From Bacillus sp. FJAT-27245 (GTDB taxonomy: Bacteria; Bacillota; Bacilli; Bacillales; Cytobacillaceae), in assembly GCF_001273955.1 (NCBI RefSeq), contig NZ_LIGI01000001.1, positions 2,725,707 to 2,776,405 of the forward strand: a stretch of 50,699 nucleotides of DNA, given 5' to 3'. Each line of letters opens with the position of its first letter. Positions within the stretch are counted from its first letter, which is position 1. Under the pieces are notes generated by a model, which had not been told where the DNA came from, did not search any database, and saw only the letters and a list, made by a program, of their open reading frames with translations. This document shows, in pieces, positions 1 to 8,339 of the stretch. Made by a program: the position numbers and the translations under genes.

Positions 1-15
1 TACTTTCCCCGCCAT
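1..15 (-). CDS. 5' end of a gene following ccmF (partial, runs off the left edge)
   Basis: An ATG lies one base after the ccmF stop codon. It is preceded by a strong GGGAGGTGG ribosome binding site inside the last ccmF codons, about 8 bases upstream. Only the first five codons (MAGKV) are in the window, so no function can be read. The spacing says it is translated as part of the ccm operon, so a further cytochrome c maturation component is the natural guess. Confidence 0.5.
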
Positions 16-16
16 G

Positions 17-1999
17 TTAGGCCACCTCCCTGGAAGCGCCGGTGTACCTTGGCGTTACGCCTTGGAACCTGCCATTCCAGACTGCGAATATCGAGCCAAT
101 TACGATAAGGAATGAACCGAACCACATCCAGGCCATCATTGGGATGACTTTTACAATAAAGGTTGCCCTTCCGTCATCCTCCCACGCACTGAGAATGATA
201 TAAAGGTCTTCTCTGGCACTGGATATCAAGGCTACTTCCGAAGAAGGCTGATCCCAATTTCCATAGAATACTTTCTCTACTTCATAGTTTCCAAGGCGTT
301 TCCCGTTTTTGAAAACCGTCAGATCGGCATACACAATATCATTGATGCCTTCCGACTTTTGGTCAAGCTTGTCATAATTAATCCGGTAGTCGTCTATCTC
401 CATCGACCCGCCAATTGGAATTGTTTTCATCGTTTCATGGTCATAGTTTTGCGACCCGATTATTCCAAGGGCTATGAAAGCAATACCCAAATGGACGATG
501 TAACCGCCATAGCGGCGCCGGTTTTTAGTCATTAGCCTGTAAAGGGCTACAGGCACGTTCTCGCTGGTCATTTTCCTCCTTGCCTTTACGCCTCTGTAGA
601 ATTCGAGGTAGTGTGTAATTAGGAGAAGAATGATAACGCCATTACCGATGACAGCCCATGCCTTTTGGATTCCGAGCACAACCATCAATACCATTGCGGC
701 AACCGCCAGAATGGCTGGAATCAGGAAGTTTTTCTTCAAGTTTTTCAAAGACGATCTCTGCCAGGCAAGGAGCGGGCAGACAGCCATGACAAACATCATG
801 GACAACAGAATTGGTGCCTGAACCGCATTGAAAAACGGGATACCGACCGTTACTTTCGTTCCCCGGACGGCCTCTGATACGAGTGGGAATATCGTTCCCC
901 AGAATACGGCGAATGCCGATCCGACAAGCAGCAGGTTATTGATTAAGAAAGAACTTTCCTTTGAAACGAATGAATTGAATTCGCCTGCACTCCGCTTTAT
1001 CAGGTTGTAACGGCTCATCAGGACATACATCGCGCCTATGACGGCCACTCCCATGAAAATCAGGAAATATAAGCCCAGATTTGAATTCGCAAATGCATGG
1101 ACCGATGTAAGGACGCCGCTTCGTACAAGGAAGGTTCCAAAGAGAGTAAGAGCATAAGAGATTATGATTAAGCTAATATTCCATACCTTCAGCATGTTCT
1201 TGCGTTCCTGGATCATGACGGAATGCAGGAATGCGGTGGCAGTCAGCCATGGCATGAAGGATGCGTTTTCAACTGGATCCCATGCCCAGTAACCGCCCCA
1301 TCCCAACTCCACATAAGCCCATTGGCCTCCGAAAATATTGCCAAGGCTCAAAAATAGCCATGCGATAATGGTCCATCTTCTCGTCATCTTAATCCAAAAA
1401 TCATCCATGTTTTTCAGGATTAACGCCGCCATCGCGAATGCGAATGGTACCGCCAGGCCAACATATCCCAAATAAAGCGTAACTGGATGGATGATCATCC
1501 CCGGGTTTTGCAGCATCGGGTTAAGGCCCTTTCCTTCAATCGGCACATTAGGTAAGAGTGCAAAAGGTTTTGCGACAAAACCGAGAATCAGGAAGAAGAA
1601 TACAGCGTTCCCAACCAGGATTGACAGGATATAGGGAATCATCGGGTTCCCTTTCATTTTCCGAGAGAAAACAACCATCACGATGTAAAGGGTCAGGAAG
1701 AAAGTCCATAATAGGAGCGATCCGGAATTTCCAGCCCATAGTGCAGTAAGCTTATAAATAATAGGAAGCTCGCTGCTCGTATAATCATTGACATATTCAT
1801 ATTGGAATTGCGATGTAGCAAGCAAATAGAGCAATGAAGCCATTGCCAGGGCGGTGCTGATGAACAATCCAATGACTGCCCCTTTTCCACTATTGATCAG
1901 CTTTTGATTTTTAACGGCAATGCCGTAAGTTGTCACAAGCAAAGCATACACAGCCAGTGCAAGGCCAACATAGATTGTAGCGTTCGCAAATAAATACAT
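17..1999 (-). CDS. ccmF: Cytochrome c heme lyase subunit CcmF
   Basis: 660 residues, close to the usual CcmF length, with about 14-15 hydrophobic segments. The tryptophan-rich WWD heme-handling motif is at about residues 234-252 (GWGGYWAWDPVEN, then MPWL). Conserved periplasmic-side histidines include H171 in the IIHP context. CcmF takes heme from holo-CcmE and ligates it to the CXXCH cysteines of apocytochrome c on the outer face of the membrane. The start has a GAAGGTGGAGA ribosome binding site, and ccmE ends 28 bases upstream. Most Bacillus species use System II (ResB/ResC) instead, so this gene is unusual. It could only be confused with other heme-handling proteins such as CcmC or ResC, but the length and paired ccmE support CcmF. 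Confidence 0.93.
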   Translation of the reverse strand: MYLFANATIYVGLALAVYALLVTTYGIAVKNQKLINSGKGAVIGLFISTALAMASLLYLLATSQFQYEYVNDYTSSELPIIYKLTALWAGNSGSLLLWTFFLTLYIVMVVFSRKMKGNPMIPYILSILVGNAVFFFLILGFVAKPFALLPNVPIEGKGLNPMLQNPGMIIHPVTLYLGYVGLAVPFAFAMAALILKNMDDFWIKMTRRWTIIAWLFLSLGNIFGGQWAYVELGWGGYWAWDPVENASFMPWLTATAFLHSVMIQERKNMLKVWNISLIIISYALTLFGTFLVRSGVLTSVHAFANSNLGLYFLIFMGVAVIGAMYVLMSRYNLIKRSAGEFNSFVSKESSFLINNLLLVGSAFAVFWGTIFPLVSEAVRGTKVTVGIPFFNAVQAPILLSMMFVMAVCPLLAWQRSSLKNLKKNFLIPAILAVAAMVLMVVLGIQKAWAVIGNGVIILLLITHYLEFYRGVKARRKMTSENVPVALYRLMTKNRRRYGGYIVHLGIAFIALGIIGSQNYDHETMKTIPIGGSMEIDDYRINYDKLDQKSEGINDIVYADLTVFKNGKRLGNYEVEKVFYGNWDQPSSEVALISSAREDLYIILSAWEDDGRATFIVKVIPMMAWMWFGSFLIVIGSIFAVWNGRFQGVTPRYTGASREVA

Positions 2000-2027
2000 T
2001 TGTCTCCACCTTCTTTAGTTTTGGCCT

Positions 2028-2483
2028 CTATTCTTCGCTGGAAGGCATTTTATTTAACTTATCCTTGTGCTTTTCAGGGTCGTAGTTCTTCATGTCTTCG
2101 CCTTCATACTTGGACGGGCATCTCGTTTTAACCGTTTCGGCTGTGAATGTATCATTGCCTGTCGGCGCCCCCTGGAGAATTGTAATGACGCCTTCCGAAA
2201 AATTGTCTGGCCTAACGCCATTGTGGATTACGTGCATGACATTACCTTCGTTATCTTTTACATCAAATTTTAGTTCGATTTTATCTGCATCCCACTTGAT
2301 GGATTCTTCAATGAGCAATCCTTCCACTGTGACAAAATCATCCTTATGCTTATCCTGGCTGGCAAGCAAGTCTTTCAAAGTCAGTTCTACCCCGCTCGAA
2401 CCCGGAGTCGCGGCCATCAAGAGAAAGACGATTGCCCCTGCAATGATAAATCCGCCAAGCATGACAATTGTATTTTTTTTCAT
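2028..2483 (-). CDS. ccmE: Cytochrome c maturation heme chaperone CcmE, CXXXY type
   Basis: 151 residues: a single N-terminal membrane anchor (about residues 5-25) followed by an OB-fold-type periplasmic domain. The family stretch RPDNFSEGV...LQG is at residues 91-105. The classical CcmE heme-binding motif is HXXXY. Here the corresponding position reads C122-P-S-K-Y126 (CXXXY), and no histidine occupies that site. This matches the cysteine-type CcmE known from archaea and Desulfovibrio (System I*). CcmE carries heme covalently from the CcmABC side to CcmF. The gene lies between the SHOCT-tail protein (14 bases upstream) and ccmF, which suggests one transcript. The charged tail after residue 127 is rich in Lys, Asp and Glu. 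Confidence 0.9.
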   Translation of the reverse strand: MKKNTIVMLGGFIIAGAIVFLLMAATPGSSGVELTLKDLLASQDKHKDDFVTVEGLLIEESIKWDADKIELKFDVKDNEGNVMHVIHNGVRPDNFSEGVITILQGAPTGNDTFTAETVKTRCPSKYEGEDMKNYDPEKHKDKLNKMPSSEE

Positions 2484-2496
2484 AACCTTCTCCCCC

Positions 2497-3543
2497 TTAA
2501 ATTAGTTTTTTTACTTGTTCATCGTACGTTTCCTGGTCAATTTTCCCATTCACTAGCTTTTTCCGAAGTTCCTTGATTTCTTCATCGTTTGATGGCTTCA
2601 TCTTTTGCTTTTGCAGGGTTTTTTTGCCCTTATCCTTCTTAAACACAGCGGGGTTTTTCCTTTTTTCCTGTTTGTTTCTTAAGCCAAAGAAGACAAACAT
2701 CCCGGCAATGATGATCGATACGCCGATGATGACTCCGCCTGCTGCCCCAATGATTGGGCGTCTGTTGTCCCCGCCAGTTCCACCGCTGTTCGCCGCAAGC
2801 TGATCTGTTGCTGATGAGCCATTATGATTTTCGTCGTTAGGAGCTTTATTTTTATCAATCATCGAGAGGGTGGAAGCATCCCCTTCCTTTTTATAGGAAA
2901 CAGTATATTTATGTTTGCTTCCTTTTTCGGCCGCCTTTACTTGATAAAACGCAATTTGTTCCCCATAATCGCTTTTTTGCGTACTGGCGGGTTTTGGTTC
3001 AAGGGTGATATCGGTTGATTTCAAAGGTGCGTATACAATGACATCCAGCGTTTCAATGGCTGCGGGAGCAGTATATTCATAGGTAAAGCTTTTCTTTTCC
3101 ATCACGTTTATAGGATTGGAATAGTATTCAACAACAAACTTATAGTCCGCATCCTTCTTTATCGGATTCTCCGGGGCGAAAGAGATTACGCCTTTTTCTT
3201 TATCTACTTCGAAGGGCCGCTGTACTTCCGGCTTATCGTCACTAGGAAATTCGGCAACTAGGTAAACCTGGAAGTTTTTCTCGTTCGCCGGCACCGGAAC
3301 TTCAATCTTTCCGCTGAAATCCTGGCCGGTTTTGTTTACAATCGTTCCGTATTGGCCGACCAAAAGGGATGGTTCTTCCTTTGGCCAATTTTCCGGATAA
3401 TCGAACTCCGGCATTACCTGGATCTGCATTTCCTTGTATGGGAATTGCTCAGGAGTAAATTTCCCTTCCGCCTTTGTACCGGAAGCGCCCACATAAAAAC
3501 CGGACGAAACAATCAGTAGAAACACAATCAGTTTTTTCAGCAT
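2497..3543 (-). CDS. Secreted-domain membrane protein with SHOCT-like C-terminal tail, first gene of the ccm operon
   Basis: 348 residues that I cannot assign to a named family. In order: a signal peptide (about 1-25), an extracellular, probably beta-rich domain (about 27-225), a low-complexity Gly/Asn/Ser linker, one membrane segment (about 263-285), a Lys-rich cytoplasmic stretch, and a C-terminal helix pair (about 320-348) reading like SHOCT (IKELRKKLVNGKIDQETYDEQ). The start has AAGGAGG about 8 bases upstream. It lies 14 bases before ccmE on the same strand and is the first gene of the ccmE-ccmF transcript. Context suggests a role in cytochrome c maturation, for example apocytochrome handling, but that is inference. 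No cysteine pair or CXXC thioredoxin motif is present, so it is not CcmG or CcmH. Confidence 0.8.
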   Translation of the reverse strand: MLKKLIVFLLIVSSGFYVGASGTKAEGKFTPEQFPYKEMQIQVMPEFDYPENWPKEEPSLLVGQYGTIVNKTGQDFSGKIEVPVPANEKNFQVYLVAEFPSDDKPEVQRPFEVDKEKGVISFAPENPIKKDADYKFVVEYYSNPINVMEKKSFTYEYTAPAAIETLDVIVYAPLKSTDITLEPKPASTQKSDYGEQIAFYQVKAAEKGSKHKYTVSYKKEGDASTLSMIDKNKAPNDENHNGSSATDQLAANSGGTGGDNRRPIIGAAGGVIIGVSIIIAGMFVFFGLRNKQEKRKNPAVFKKDKGKKTLQKQKMKPSNDEEIKELRKKLVNGKIDQETYDEQVKKLI

Positions 3544-4010
3544 AGTAGTCCTCCTTGGGTAGTGAAAAGCATATGACTAGGACGTACTACTTTTCACTAT
3601 AGTCCTCTTTGGAATAAATATAATCGACAGGACAACCCAATTGTTGAGGCACTCTTGAACATTTTGTTAAAGGGTGGAAAACGTTGCGGTTTGGACAAAA
3701 AAACAACATAAATTGTTCACAATTCCCCTTCTTGCCAATAAACGGGATAATCTGCCGATAAACATCGCCTGTTATGGTGGCCAAGTAAAGCCTAATGAAC
3801 CCTTTACCAATCGCGTTTTCCTGAACGGAAGGCAATTGTTATCCGCCATTCAAACGGCGTAACCCTTTTTCTGCCACATGATAACTATAAAGCTTATTGT
3901 TTTTTATCAGTTAGCTAGTTTTTGACTATTTTGTTAAACCTGGCGACCCTTCTATTTGCCCAATGTACGTGCTTTCGTTCGTGCCCTATAATAAAATCAT
4001 GAGGTGATTT
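3544..4010. other. Divergent intergenic region between the ccm operon and the rhodanese gene
   Basis: 467 bases without a convincing gene. The short reading frames here lack ribosome binding sites. It must hold divergent promoters for the ccm operon (minus) and the rhodanese gene (plus). A small inverted repeat, AATTGT-TC-ACAATT, is at 3711-3724; read on the minus strand it contains TTGTGAAC, which resembles ResD- or Fnr-type half sites. No transcription factor can be assigned with certainty. Confidence 0.5.
3964..3992 (+). promoter_or_regulatory. Candidate sigma-A promoter of the rhodanese lipoprotein gene
   Basis: A perfect TATAAT is at 3987-3992, 18 bases before the start codon. The -35 position 17 bases upstream reads TGTACG, a poor match to TTGACA, so only the -10 element is persuasive. 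A GAGGTGAT ribosome binding site follows at about 4001-4008. Confidence 0.45.
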
Positions 4011-4370
4011 ATGGTGAGGAAACTTTTTATCCTTCTGTTCGGATTGCTGCTGGCTGGATGCGGCGCAGCCGAATATGAGTCAGTTTCTGTTGATGAAGCG
4101 ATGGAGTTGGTTAAGAAAAGTGAGGTTAAGGTCCTGGATGTACGGACTCCCGAAGAATACAAAGGGGGCCATATTCCGGGCTCCGAACTTATTCCCCTTC
4201 AGGTTCTTGGCGGCATGGCGGAAAACCTCGACAAGGATGAGGACTATCTTATTGTTTGCAGAAGCGGAAACAGGTCGAGGCAGGCAAGCGAGCTTCTTGC
4301 GTCCAAAGGGTTCAGGGTTCTCAATATGGAGGGAGGAATGAATGCCTGGACCGGGGAAATTGAACAATAA
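4011..4370 (+). CDS. Rhodanese-domain lipoprotein
   Basis: 119 residues. A lipoprotein signal ends in LLAGC (lipobox Cys17), so the protein should be tethered to the outer face of the membrane. A single rhodanese domain follows (about 25-118): the DVRTPEEY and GHIPGS signatures, then the active loop C83RSGNRSR, whose cysteine would carry a persulfide. Rhodaneses transfer or sense sulfane sulfur; the physiological donor is unknown. The gene is divergent from the ccm operon and convergent with the cytochrome c gene, sharing a terminator with it. It could supply sulfur handling for extracellular thiols near heme attachment, but that link rests only on position. Confidence 0.88.
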   Translation: MVRKLFILLFGLLLAGCGAAEYESVSVDEAMELVKKSEVKVLDVRTPEEYKGGHIPGSELIPLQVLGGMAENLDKDEDYLIVCRSGNRSRQASELLASKGFRVLNMEGGMNAWTGEIEQ

Positions 4371-4373
4371 ACG

Positions 4374-4414
4374 AAAAATGAAACCCCCGCCAAGTTGGCG
4401 GGGGTTTCATTTTT
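4374..4414. terminator. Bidirectional rho-independent terminator (rhodanese / cytochrome c)
   Basis: A long perfect hairpin: the left arm at 4374-4391 ends in AAACCCCCGCC, the loop is AAGTT, and the right arm at 4397-4414 starts GGCGGGGGTTT. It is flanked by A runs on the left and T runs on the right, so it works in both directions. It overlaps the stop codon of the convergent cytochrome gene. Confidence 0.92.
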
Positions 4415-5070
4415 TATTGTTTTTCAAGGGACCTGATGTAAGAAACGACATCCGAAATATCCTTTTTGCTTAACTGGCGGACACCCTCTAGCCCTTTCAG
4501 GGATGGTGCCATTCTTGTATTTTCCCGCCCGTAGGCAGTGTTAATCCAGATTTGTTCGTCGGTGCTGTATTTCAGGTATTCACGGTTTGCAAGGGCGGTG
4601 CCCATCTTTTGTTTCCCTGCCCCTCTTTCCCCGTGGCATTGGATGCATGACATGTTGTAAATCTTTTCACCATTTTCAGGATTTCCAACGACCCGGTCCG
4701 GTACTTCCAATTTCATCTCGCCGTTTTGCCAATTTCGGATGAACGCAACGACATTTTGCAATTCTTCTTCACTGAGCCTTGGCCCATAAGCAGGCATTGC
4801 AGCTTCGGGCCTTCCATATTTAATATAGTTGCTGAGGTCTTCGTCGCTCGCGGAACTTAAAAATATTTGGCTATTGATCGCTGTACCCACTTTGGCACCT
4901 TCGCCTTTTCCTGTTTCACCGTGGCAAACGGCGCATTGCAGTTTATATACTTTTTCTCCCGCCTGGACAGCTTCTGTATTTTTCCCTTTGAAACCATTCG
5001 CCGTAATAAAAACGGCGACCCCAATCAAAACGGTTAAAATATAAATGCTGATTAATACTTTCTTTTTCAT
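4414..5070 (-). CDS. Membrane-anchored diheme cytochrome c
   Basis: 218 residues: an N-terminal membrane anchor (about 5-25, no cleavage site evident) and two tandem class I cytochrome c domains. The heme motifs are C46AVCH50 and C142IQCH146. Likely axial methionines are M92 (AMPAYG) and M187 (TRMAPS). It should carry electrons on the outer face of the cytoplasmic membrane between quinol-oxidising complexes and a terminal acceptor. It needs heme attachment, so it is a plausible client of the CcmE/CcmF system encoded 1 kb away. The start ATG has an AGGGTG ribosome binding site. The electron donor and acceptor cannot be told from the sequence. Confidence 0.9.
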   Translation of the reverse strand: MKKKVLISIYILTVLIGVAVFITANGFKGKNTEAVQAGEKVYKLQCAVCHGETGKGEGAKVGTAINSQIFLSSASDEDLSNYIKYGRPEAAMPAYGPRLSEEELQNVVAFIRNWQNGEMKLEVPDRVVGNPENGEKIYNMSCIQCHGERGAGKQKMGTALANREYLKYSTDEQIWINTAYGRENTRMAPSLKGLEGVRQLSKKDISDVVSYIRSLEKQ

Positions 5071-5181
5071 GGCAGCACCCTATCTTTGGCCCAAGAAACG
5101 GTAGTTAGGCCAAAGCCCTTCATTGCATTCGGTCAATTTTTTTCTTGTCTGATTTTCAAAGCAGGCAGGGCTTCGAGTCGG

Positions 5182-5853
5182 CTACACAGTTTTCTGCAGC
5201 CAGCCCTCCTGCAACGCAAGGGCTGCCACTTGCCCGCGTCTATTCATATGAAGTTTCTCCATAATATTCCGGATATGATTCTTTACCGTGTTTTCAGAGA
5301 TGAAGAGGGTGCAGGCAATTTGCCGGTTTGTCATCCCTTTTACAACCTCAGAAAGAATTTCTTTTTCCCTTTTCGTTAACAAATCGCTATTCGGCAAAGA
5401 ATTGCGAGAAGTATAAAGGTGATCGAGTTTTGCAAGATTATTGATGATTTCCTTGGCTACGGGCCCGGAAATGATATATTCACCCCGGTTAGCCATCTGG
5501 ATGAACGCCAAAAGTTCATTTGGGAGCAGGCTTTTCAGCAAATAACCTTTTGCTCCATTGCGAAGTGCTTCTATCATTTCTTCTTCATTACCGTCTACGG
5601 CAAGTACAAGTATATTCGTTTCGGGCAATTTTTCGATAATCCCTTTCATTACCCCGATTCCATCCTCGGCTGGCATATTCACATCCATAAGAATGACATC
5701 CGGCTTCACGTTGGCTGCAAGTGCCACAGCCTCGCATCCTGTCCTCGCTTCACCAACCAGTTCAACGGAAGGCTCCTCTTTTAAAATCGATTCAAGCCCT
5801 TTAAGAAACATATAATTCACATCAACAATTAATACTTTCAGTTTTTCCATCAA
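5182..5853 (-). CDS. NarL/FixJ-family response regulator with atypical receiver
   Basis: 223 residues: a receiver domain (about 5-120) and a GerE/LuxR-type helix-turn-helix (about 155-215, LTKREKEIL...NRQIA...ENTVKNHI). The phosphoacceptor D57 (VILMDVNMP) and the switch lysine K107 (YLLKS) are present. The usual second acidic residue of the metal-binding pair is missing: IVDDH is IVDVN here (D11, V12, N13). The conserved Thr/Ser switch residue is alanine (A85). No histidine kinase gene is adjacent, so it is an orphan within the window. It probably controls nearby respiratory genes, but no target site can be shown. It may work with little or no phosphorylation. Confidence 0.88.
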   Translation of the reverse strand: MMEKLKVLIVDVNYMFLKGLESILKEEPSVELVGEARTGCEAVALAANVKPDVILMDVNMPAEDGIGVMKGIIEKLPETNILVLAVDGNEEEMIEALRNGAKGYLLKSLLPNELLAFIQMANRGEYIISGPVAKEIINNLAKLDHLYTSRNSLPNSDLLTKREKEILSEVVKGMTNRQIACTLFISENTVKNHIRNIMEKLHMNRRGQVAALALQEGWLQKTV

Positions 5854-6153
5854 GCTGAAGCCTCCCTTATTCTGGGTGCCACGGAACTACCGGATCAGGC
5901 GGCCGATTGCCAATCCAATAATTGCATTTCCCACTTAATTACTGTCGATTGATTCCATTGTAGTCGCCCTTGCCACTACTGACTAGTTACCTCCATCGCT
6001 TTTTGAAAAATGTTCATAATTACACAGGGAAATCTTCACAATATCTTCATAAGTGTGTGCTTACTAAGGGCATACCGGGAAAATGAAAAGAAAAAAAGCC
6101 CGGCTCCTGCTTGAAGGCAGGGCCGGGCTCGTTTGAAAAATAATTACCGCAAA
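5854..6153. other. Intergenic region between the response regulator gene and efp
   Basis: About 300 bases with no gene. The right part is the efp terminator. The rest should contain the promoter of the response regulator gene on the minus strand, but no clear -35/-10 pair can be picked out. Confidence 0.5.
6091..6128 (-). terminator. Rho-independent terminator of the aroQ-papQ-efp operon
   Basis: On the minus strand a GC-rich hairpin (GCCCGGCCCTGC pairing with GCAGG-A-GCCGGGC, loop CTTCAA) is followed by seven T residues. It lies 26 bases after the efp stop codon. Confidence 0.9.
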
Positions 6154-6711
6154 TTATGCGCGTGATACATAGCTTCCGTCGGATGTATTAATAATCAGAC
6201 GGTCGCCCTGGTTGACGAAGAATGGCACCTGGACAACAAGGCCTGTTTCCATTGTTGCCGGTTTGGAGCCGCCGGAAGCTGTATCTCCCTTGATTCCCGG
6301 CTCTGTTTCCGTTACTTCCAGTTCAACCGTATTCGGAAGTTCAATACCCAATGTTTCTCCTTGGTACATCATAATGAAAACTTCCATGTTTTCCTTTAGA
6401 AATTTCAATTCGTATTCAATCGCGCTTGCAGGCAGTTCGATTTGCTCGTAGGATTCATTATCCATGAAAATATGCTGGTCGCCGCTTGCATAAAGATATT
6501 GCATCTTGCGGTTGTCAATTTGCGCCTTCGCGACTTTTTCCCCTGCACGGAATGTTTTTTCATTTACGTTGCCAGTGCGAAGATTACGAAGCTTGGAACG
6601 GACAAAAGCCGCGCCTTTCCCCGGTTTCACATGCTGGAAATCCATAACCCGCCAAATGCTGCCGTCAAATTCAATCGTTAGCCCTGTGCGGAAATCGTTT
6701 ACTGAAATCAT
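6154..6711 (-). CDS. efp: Translation elongation factor P
   Basis: 185 residues, the standard EF-P length, with the three-domain order KOW-like N-terminal domain followed by two OB folds. The modification loop reads KPGKGAAF with Lys32, the residue that carries 5-aminopentanol in B. subtilis EF-P. EF-P binds between the ribosomal P and E sites and relieves stalling at polyproline stretches. The start has CTAGGAGGAAC upstream. It is the last gene of an aroQ-papQ-efp unit, 19 bases after papQ, and is followed by a strong terminator. Nothing unusual is seen. Confidence 0.97.
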   Translation of the reverse strand: MISVNDFRTGLTIEFDGSIWRVMDFQHVKPGKGAAFVRSKLRNLRTGNVNEKTFRAGEKVAKAQIDNRKMQYLYASGDQHIFMDNESYEQIELPASAIEYELKFLKENMEVFIMMYQGETLGIELPNTVELEVTETEPGIKGDTASGGSKPATMETGLVVQVPFFVNQGDRLIINTSDGSYVSRA

Positions 6712-6730
6712 GTGTGTTCCTCCTAGTTCC

Positions 6731-7792
6731 TTAAAGAATGATCAGTTCCTTCGGTGAATGTGTTAGGGATTCATTGTGGTCAAGCGTTATCACGGTATCA
6801 TCCTCGATACGGACGCCGCCAAGCCCCGGAATATAAATGCCAGGTTCCACTGTCACAACCATGCCAGGTTCGAGGATCGTTTCGGAAACCCTCGACAGGG
6901 ACGGGCCTTCATGGACTTCAAGCCCGATGCCGTGCCCTGTGGAATGTCCGAAATACTCTCCATAGCCTTTTTCGGCAATAAAATTTCGGGTAAGCGCATC
7001 GGCTTCCTTCCCGGTCATTCCCGGCTTAATGCCCGCCATGCCGCGCAGCTGGGCTTCAAGCACTATATCATAAATTTCCCTTAATTTCTGGTCCGCAGCA
7101 CCCACCGAAACGGTTCTGGTAATATCGGATACATATCCCTTATAATAGGCACCAAAATCAAGAGTTACAAAATCTCCCGCCTCAATCACTTTATCGCTGG
7201 CAACGCCATGCGGCAAAGCCGAACGGTGGCCGGAAGCGACAATGATGTCGAATGAAGAGGAGGCGGCACCCGCCTTCCGCATGAAAAATTCAAGCTCATT
7301 TGAAACGTCAAGTTCTGTTTTGCCCGGGCGGATAAACTCCAGGATATGTGCAAATGCAGCATCTGCAATGCCCGCTGCTTCCTTTAATATCTTAATCTCT
7401 GCATCCGTCTTAATCAAGCGCAACTTTTCAATCGCGCCATCGACCGGAACGAGTTCTCCATCAAACTCTTTATCATACGACTTGTATAATGCATATGTAA
7501 CATGATTTTGCTCAAAGCCAAGCTTGGTTATTCCCAATTGCTTTGCCTGCTGGGCGACTTCTTCCTGCATCACGCCTCCGTGTTTTACAATTTCAAAGCC
7601 CACGCATTGTTTCGACGCCTGCTCAACATACCTGAAATCCGTTATGAAGAGCGCTTTTTCACCACTAATCAGCACAGCGCCGGCGGACCCCGTGAAATTA
7701 GAGATGTAACGGCGGTTAAACCCGCTCGTAATCAACAGGCCGTCAATTCCCAATTTGCCAAATTCACTTCTCAGTTTCTCCAGTTTTGACAT
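6731..7792 (-). CDS. papQ: M24-family Xaa-Pro aminopeptidase (YqhT/PapQ)
   Basis: 353 residues: a creatinase-like N-terminal domain (about 1-125) and a pita-bread metallopeptidase domain. All five metal ligands are present: D212 and D223 ([13 protein letters not shown]), H287 (GHSTGHGIG), E316 (VEPGIY) and E330 (VRIEDD). The enzyme removes N-terminal residues that precede proline in peptides in the cytoplasm. The start codon shares one base with the aroQ stop (TAATG), which indicates translational coupling. The neighbour efp, also linked to proline-containing sequences, follows as in other Bacillaceae. Confidence 0.95.
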   Translation of the reverse strand: MSKLEKLRSEFGKLGIDGLLITSGFNRRYISNFTGSAGAVLISGEKALFITDFRYVEQASKQCVGFEIVKHGGVMQEEVAQQAKQLGITKLGFEQNHVTYALYKSYDKEFDGELVPVDGAIEKLRLIKTDAEIKILKEAAGIADAAFAHILEFIRPGKTELDVSNELEFFMRKAGAASSSFDIIVASGHRSALPHGVASDKVIEAGDFVTLDFGAYYKGYVSDITRTVSVGAADQKLREIYDIVLEAQLRGMAGIKPGMTGKEADALTRNFIAEKGYGEYFGHSTGHGIGLEVHEGPSLSRVSETILEPGMVVTVEPGIYIPGLGGVRIEDDTVITLDHNESLTHSPKELIIL

Positions 7793-8241
7793 TACAGTTC
7801 CCTCTCCTTCTCCATTTCCATGAGGGCAAAAAATGCAAGTTCATAACCCTTTGTGCCAAGGCCGCTAATTTGCCCTTTGCAAACAGCGGCTGTAACAGAA
7901 GTATGCCTGAAATTTTCCCGTGCATGGATATTCGATATATGTACTTCGATAACAGGCACCCGAATTCCTGCAATCGCATCCCGGATTGCATAGCTATAAT
8001 GCGTATAGGCCCCTGGATTAAAAATAACCCCTGCAAAGCCTGCTTCATCTGCTTCCTGAAGCCAGTCAACAAGGGTCCCTTCGTGATTCGATTGCCTGCA
8101 GTCCACCTCCGCGCCATGGGTTGCTGCGAGATTGGCAACGGCGGCTTCGACATCCTGTAAAGTCCCCTGGCCATATACGCCGGGCTCGCGTTTGCCAAGC
8201 ATATTCAAATTCGGTCCATTCAACAACATGATTTTCTTCAT
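7792..8241 (-). CDS. aroQ: Type II 3-dehydroquinate dehydratase
   Basis: 149 residues, the usual size of the dodecameric type II enzyme. Family signatures are the N-terminal [14 protein letters not shown]...YG loop with the catalytic Tyr, [10 protein letters not shown] and [11 protein letters not shown] with the catalytic His and the phosphate/carboxylate-binding residues. It converts 3-dehydroquinate to 3-dehydroshikimate, the third step of the shikimate pathway. It begins the aroQ-papQ-efp unit, or follows yqhR on a longer transcript after 98 bases. The next-but-one shikimate step, shikimate kinase, is at 26.7-27.2 kb. Confidence 0.96.
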   Translation of the reverse strand: MKKIMLLNGPNLNMLGKREPGVYGQGTLQDVEAAVANLAATHGAEVDCRQSNHEGTLVDWLQEADEAGFAGVIFNPGAYTHYSYAIRDAIAGIRVPVIEVHISNIHARENFRHTSVTAAVCKGQISGLGTKGYELAFFALMEMEKEREL

Positions 8242-8339
8242 ATCCCGATTTCCCCAAATCCTAAATTTCCCCGCAAAGGGACGGTTATTTTCTAACTCAT
8301 TCTACCATATTCCCTTTCATTCTCCTACTGGGACAGCTG

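Noticed and set aside
3587-3835. 82-codon frame upstream of the ccm operon
   Set aside because: No ribosome binding site, no recognisable domain, and it covers the expected promoter region.
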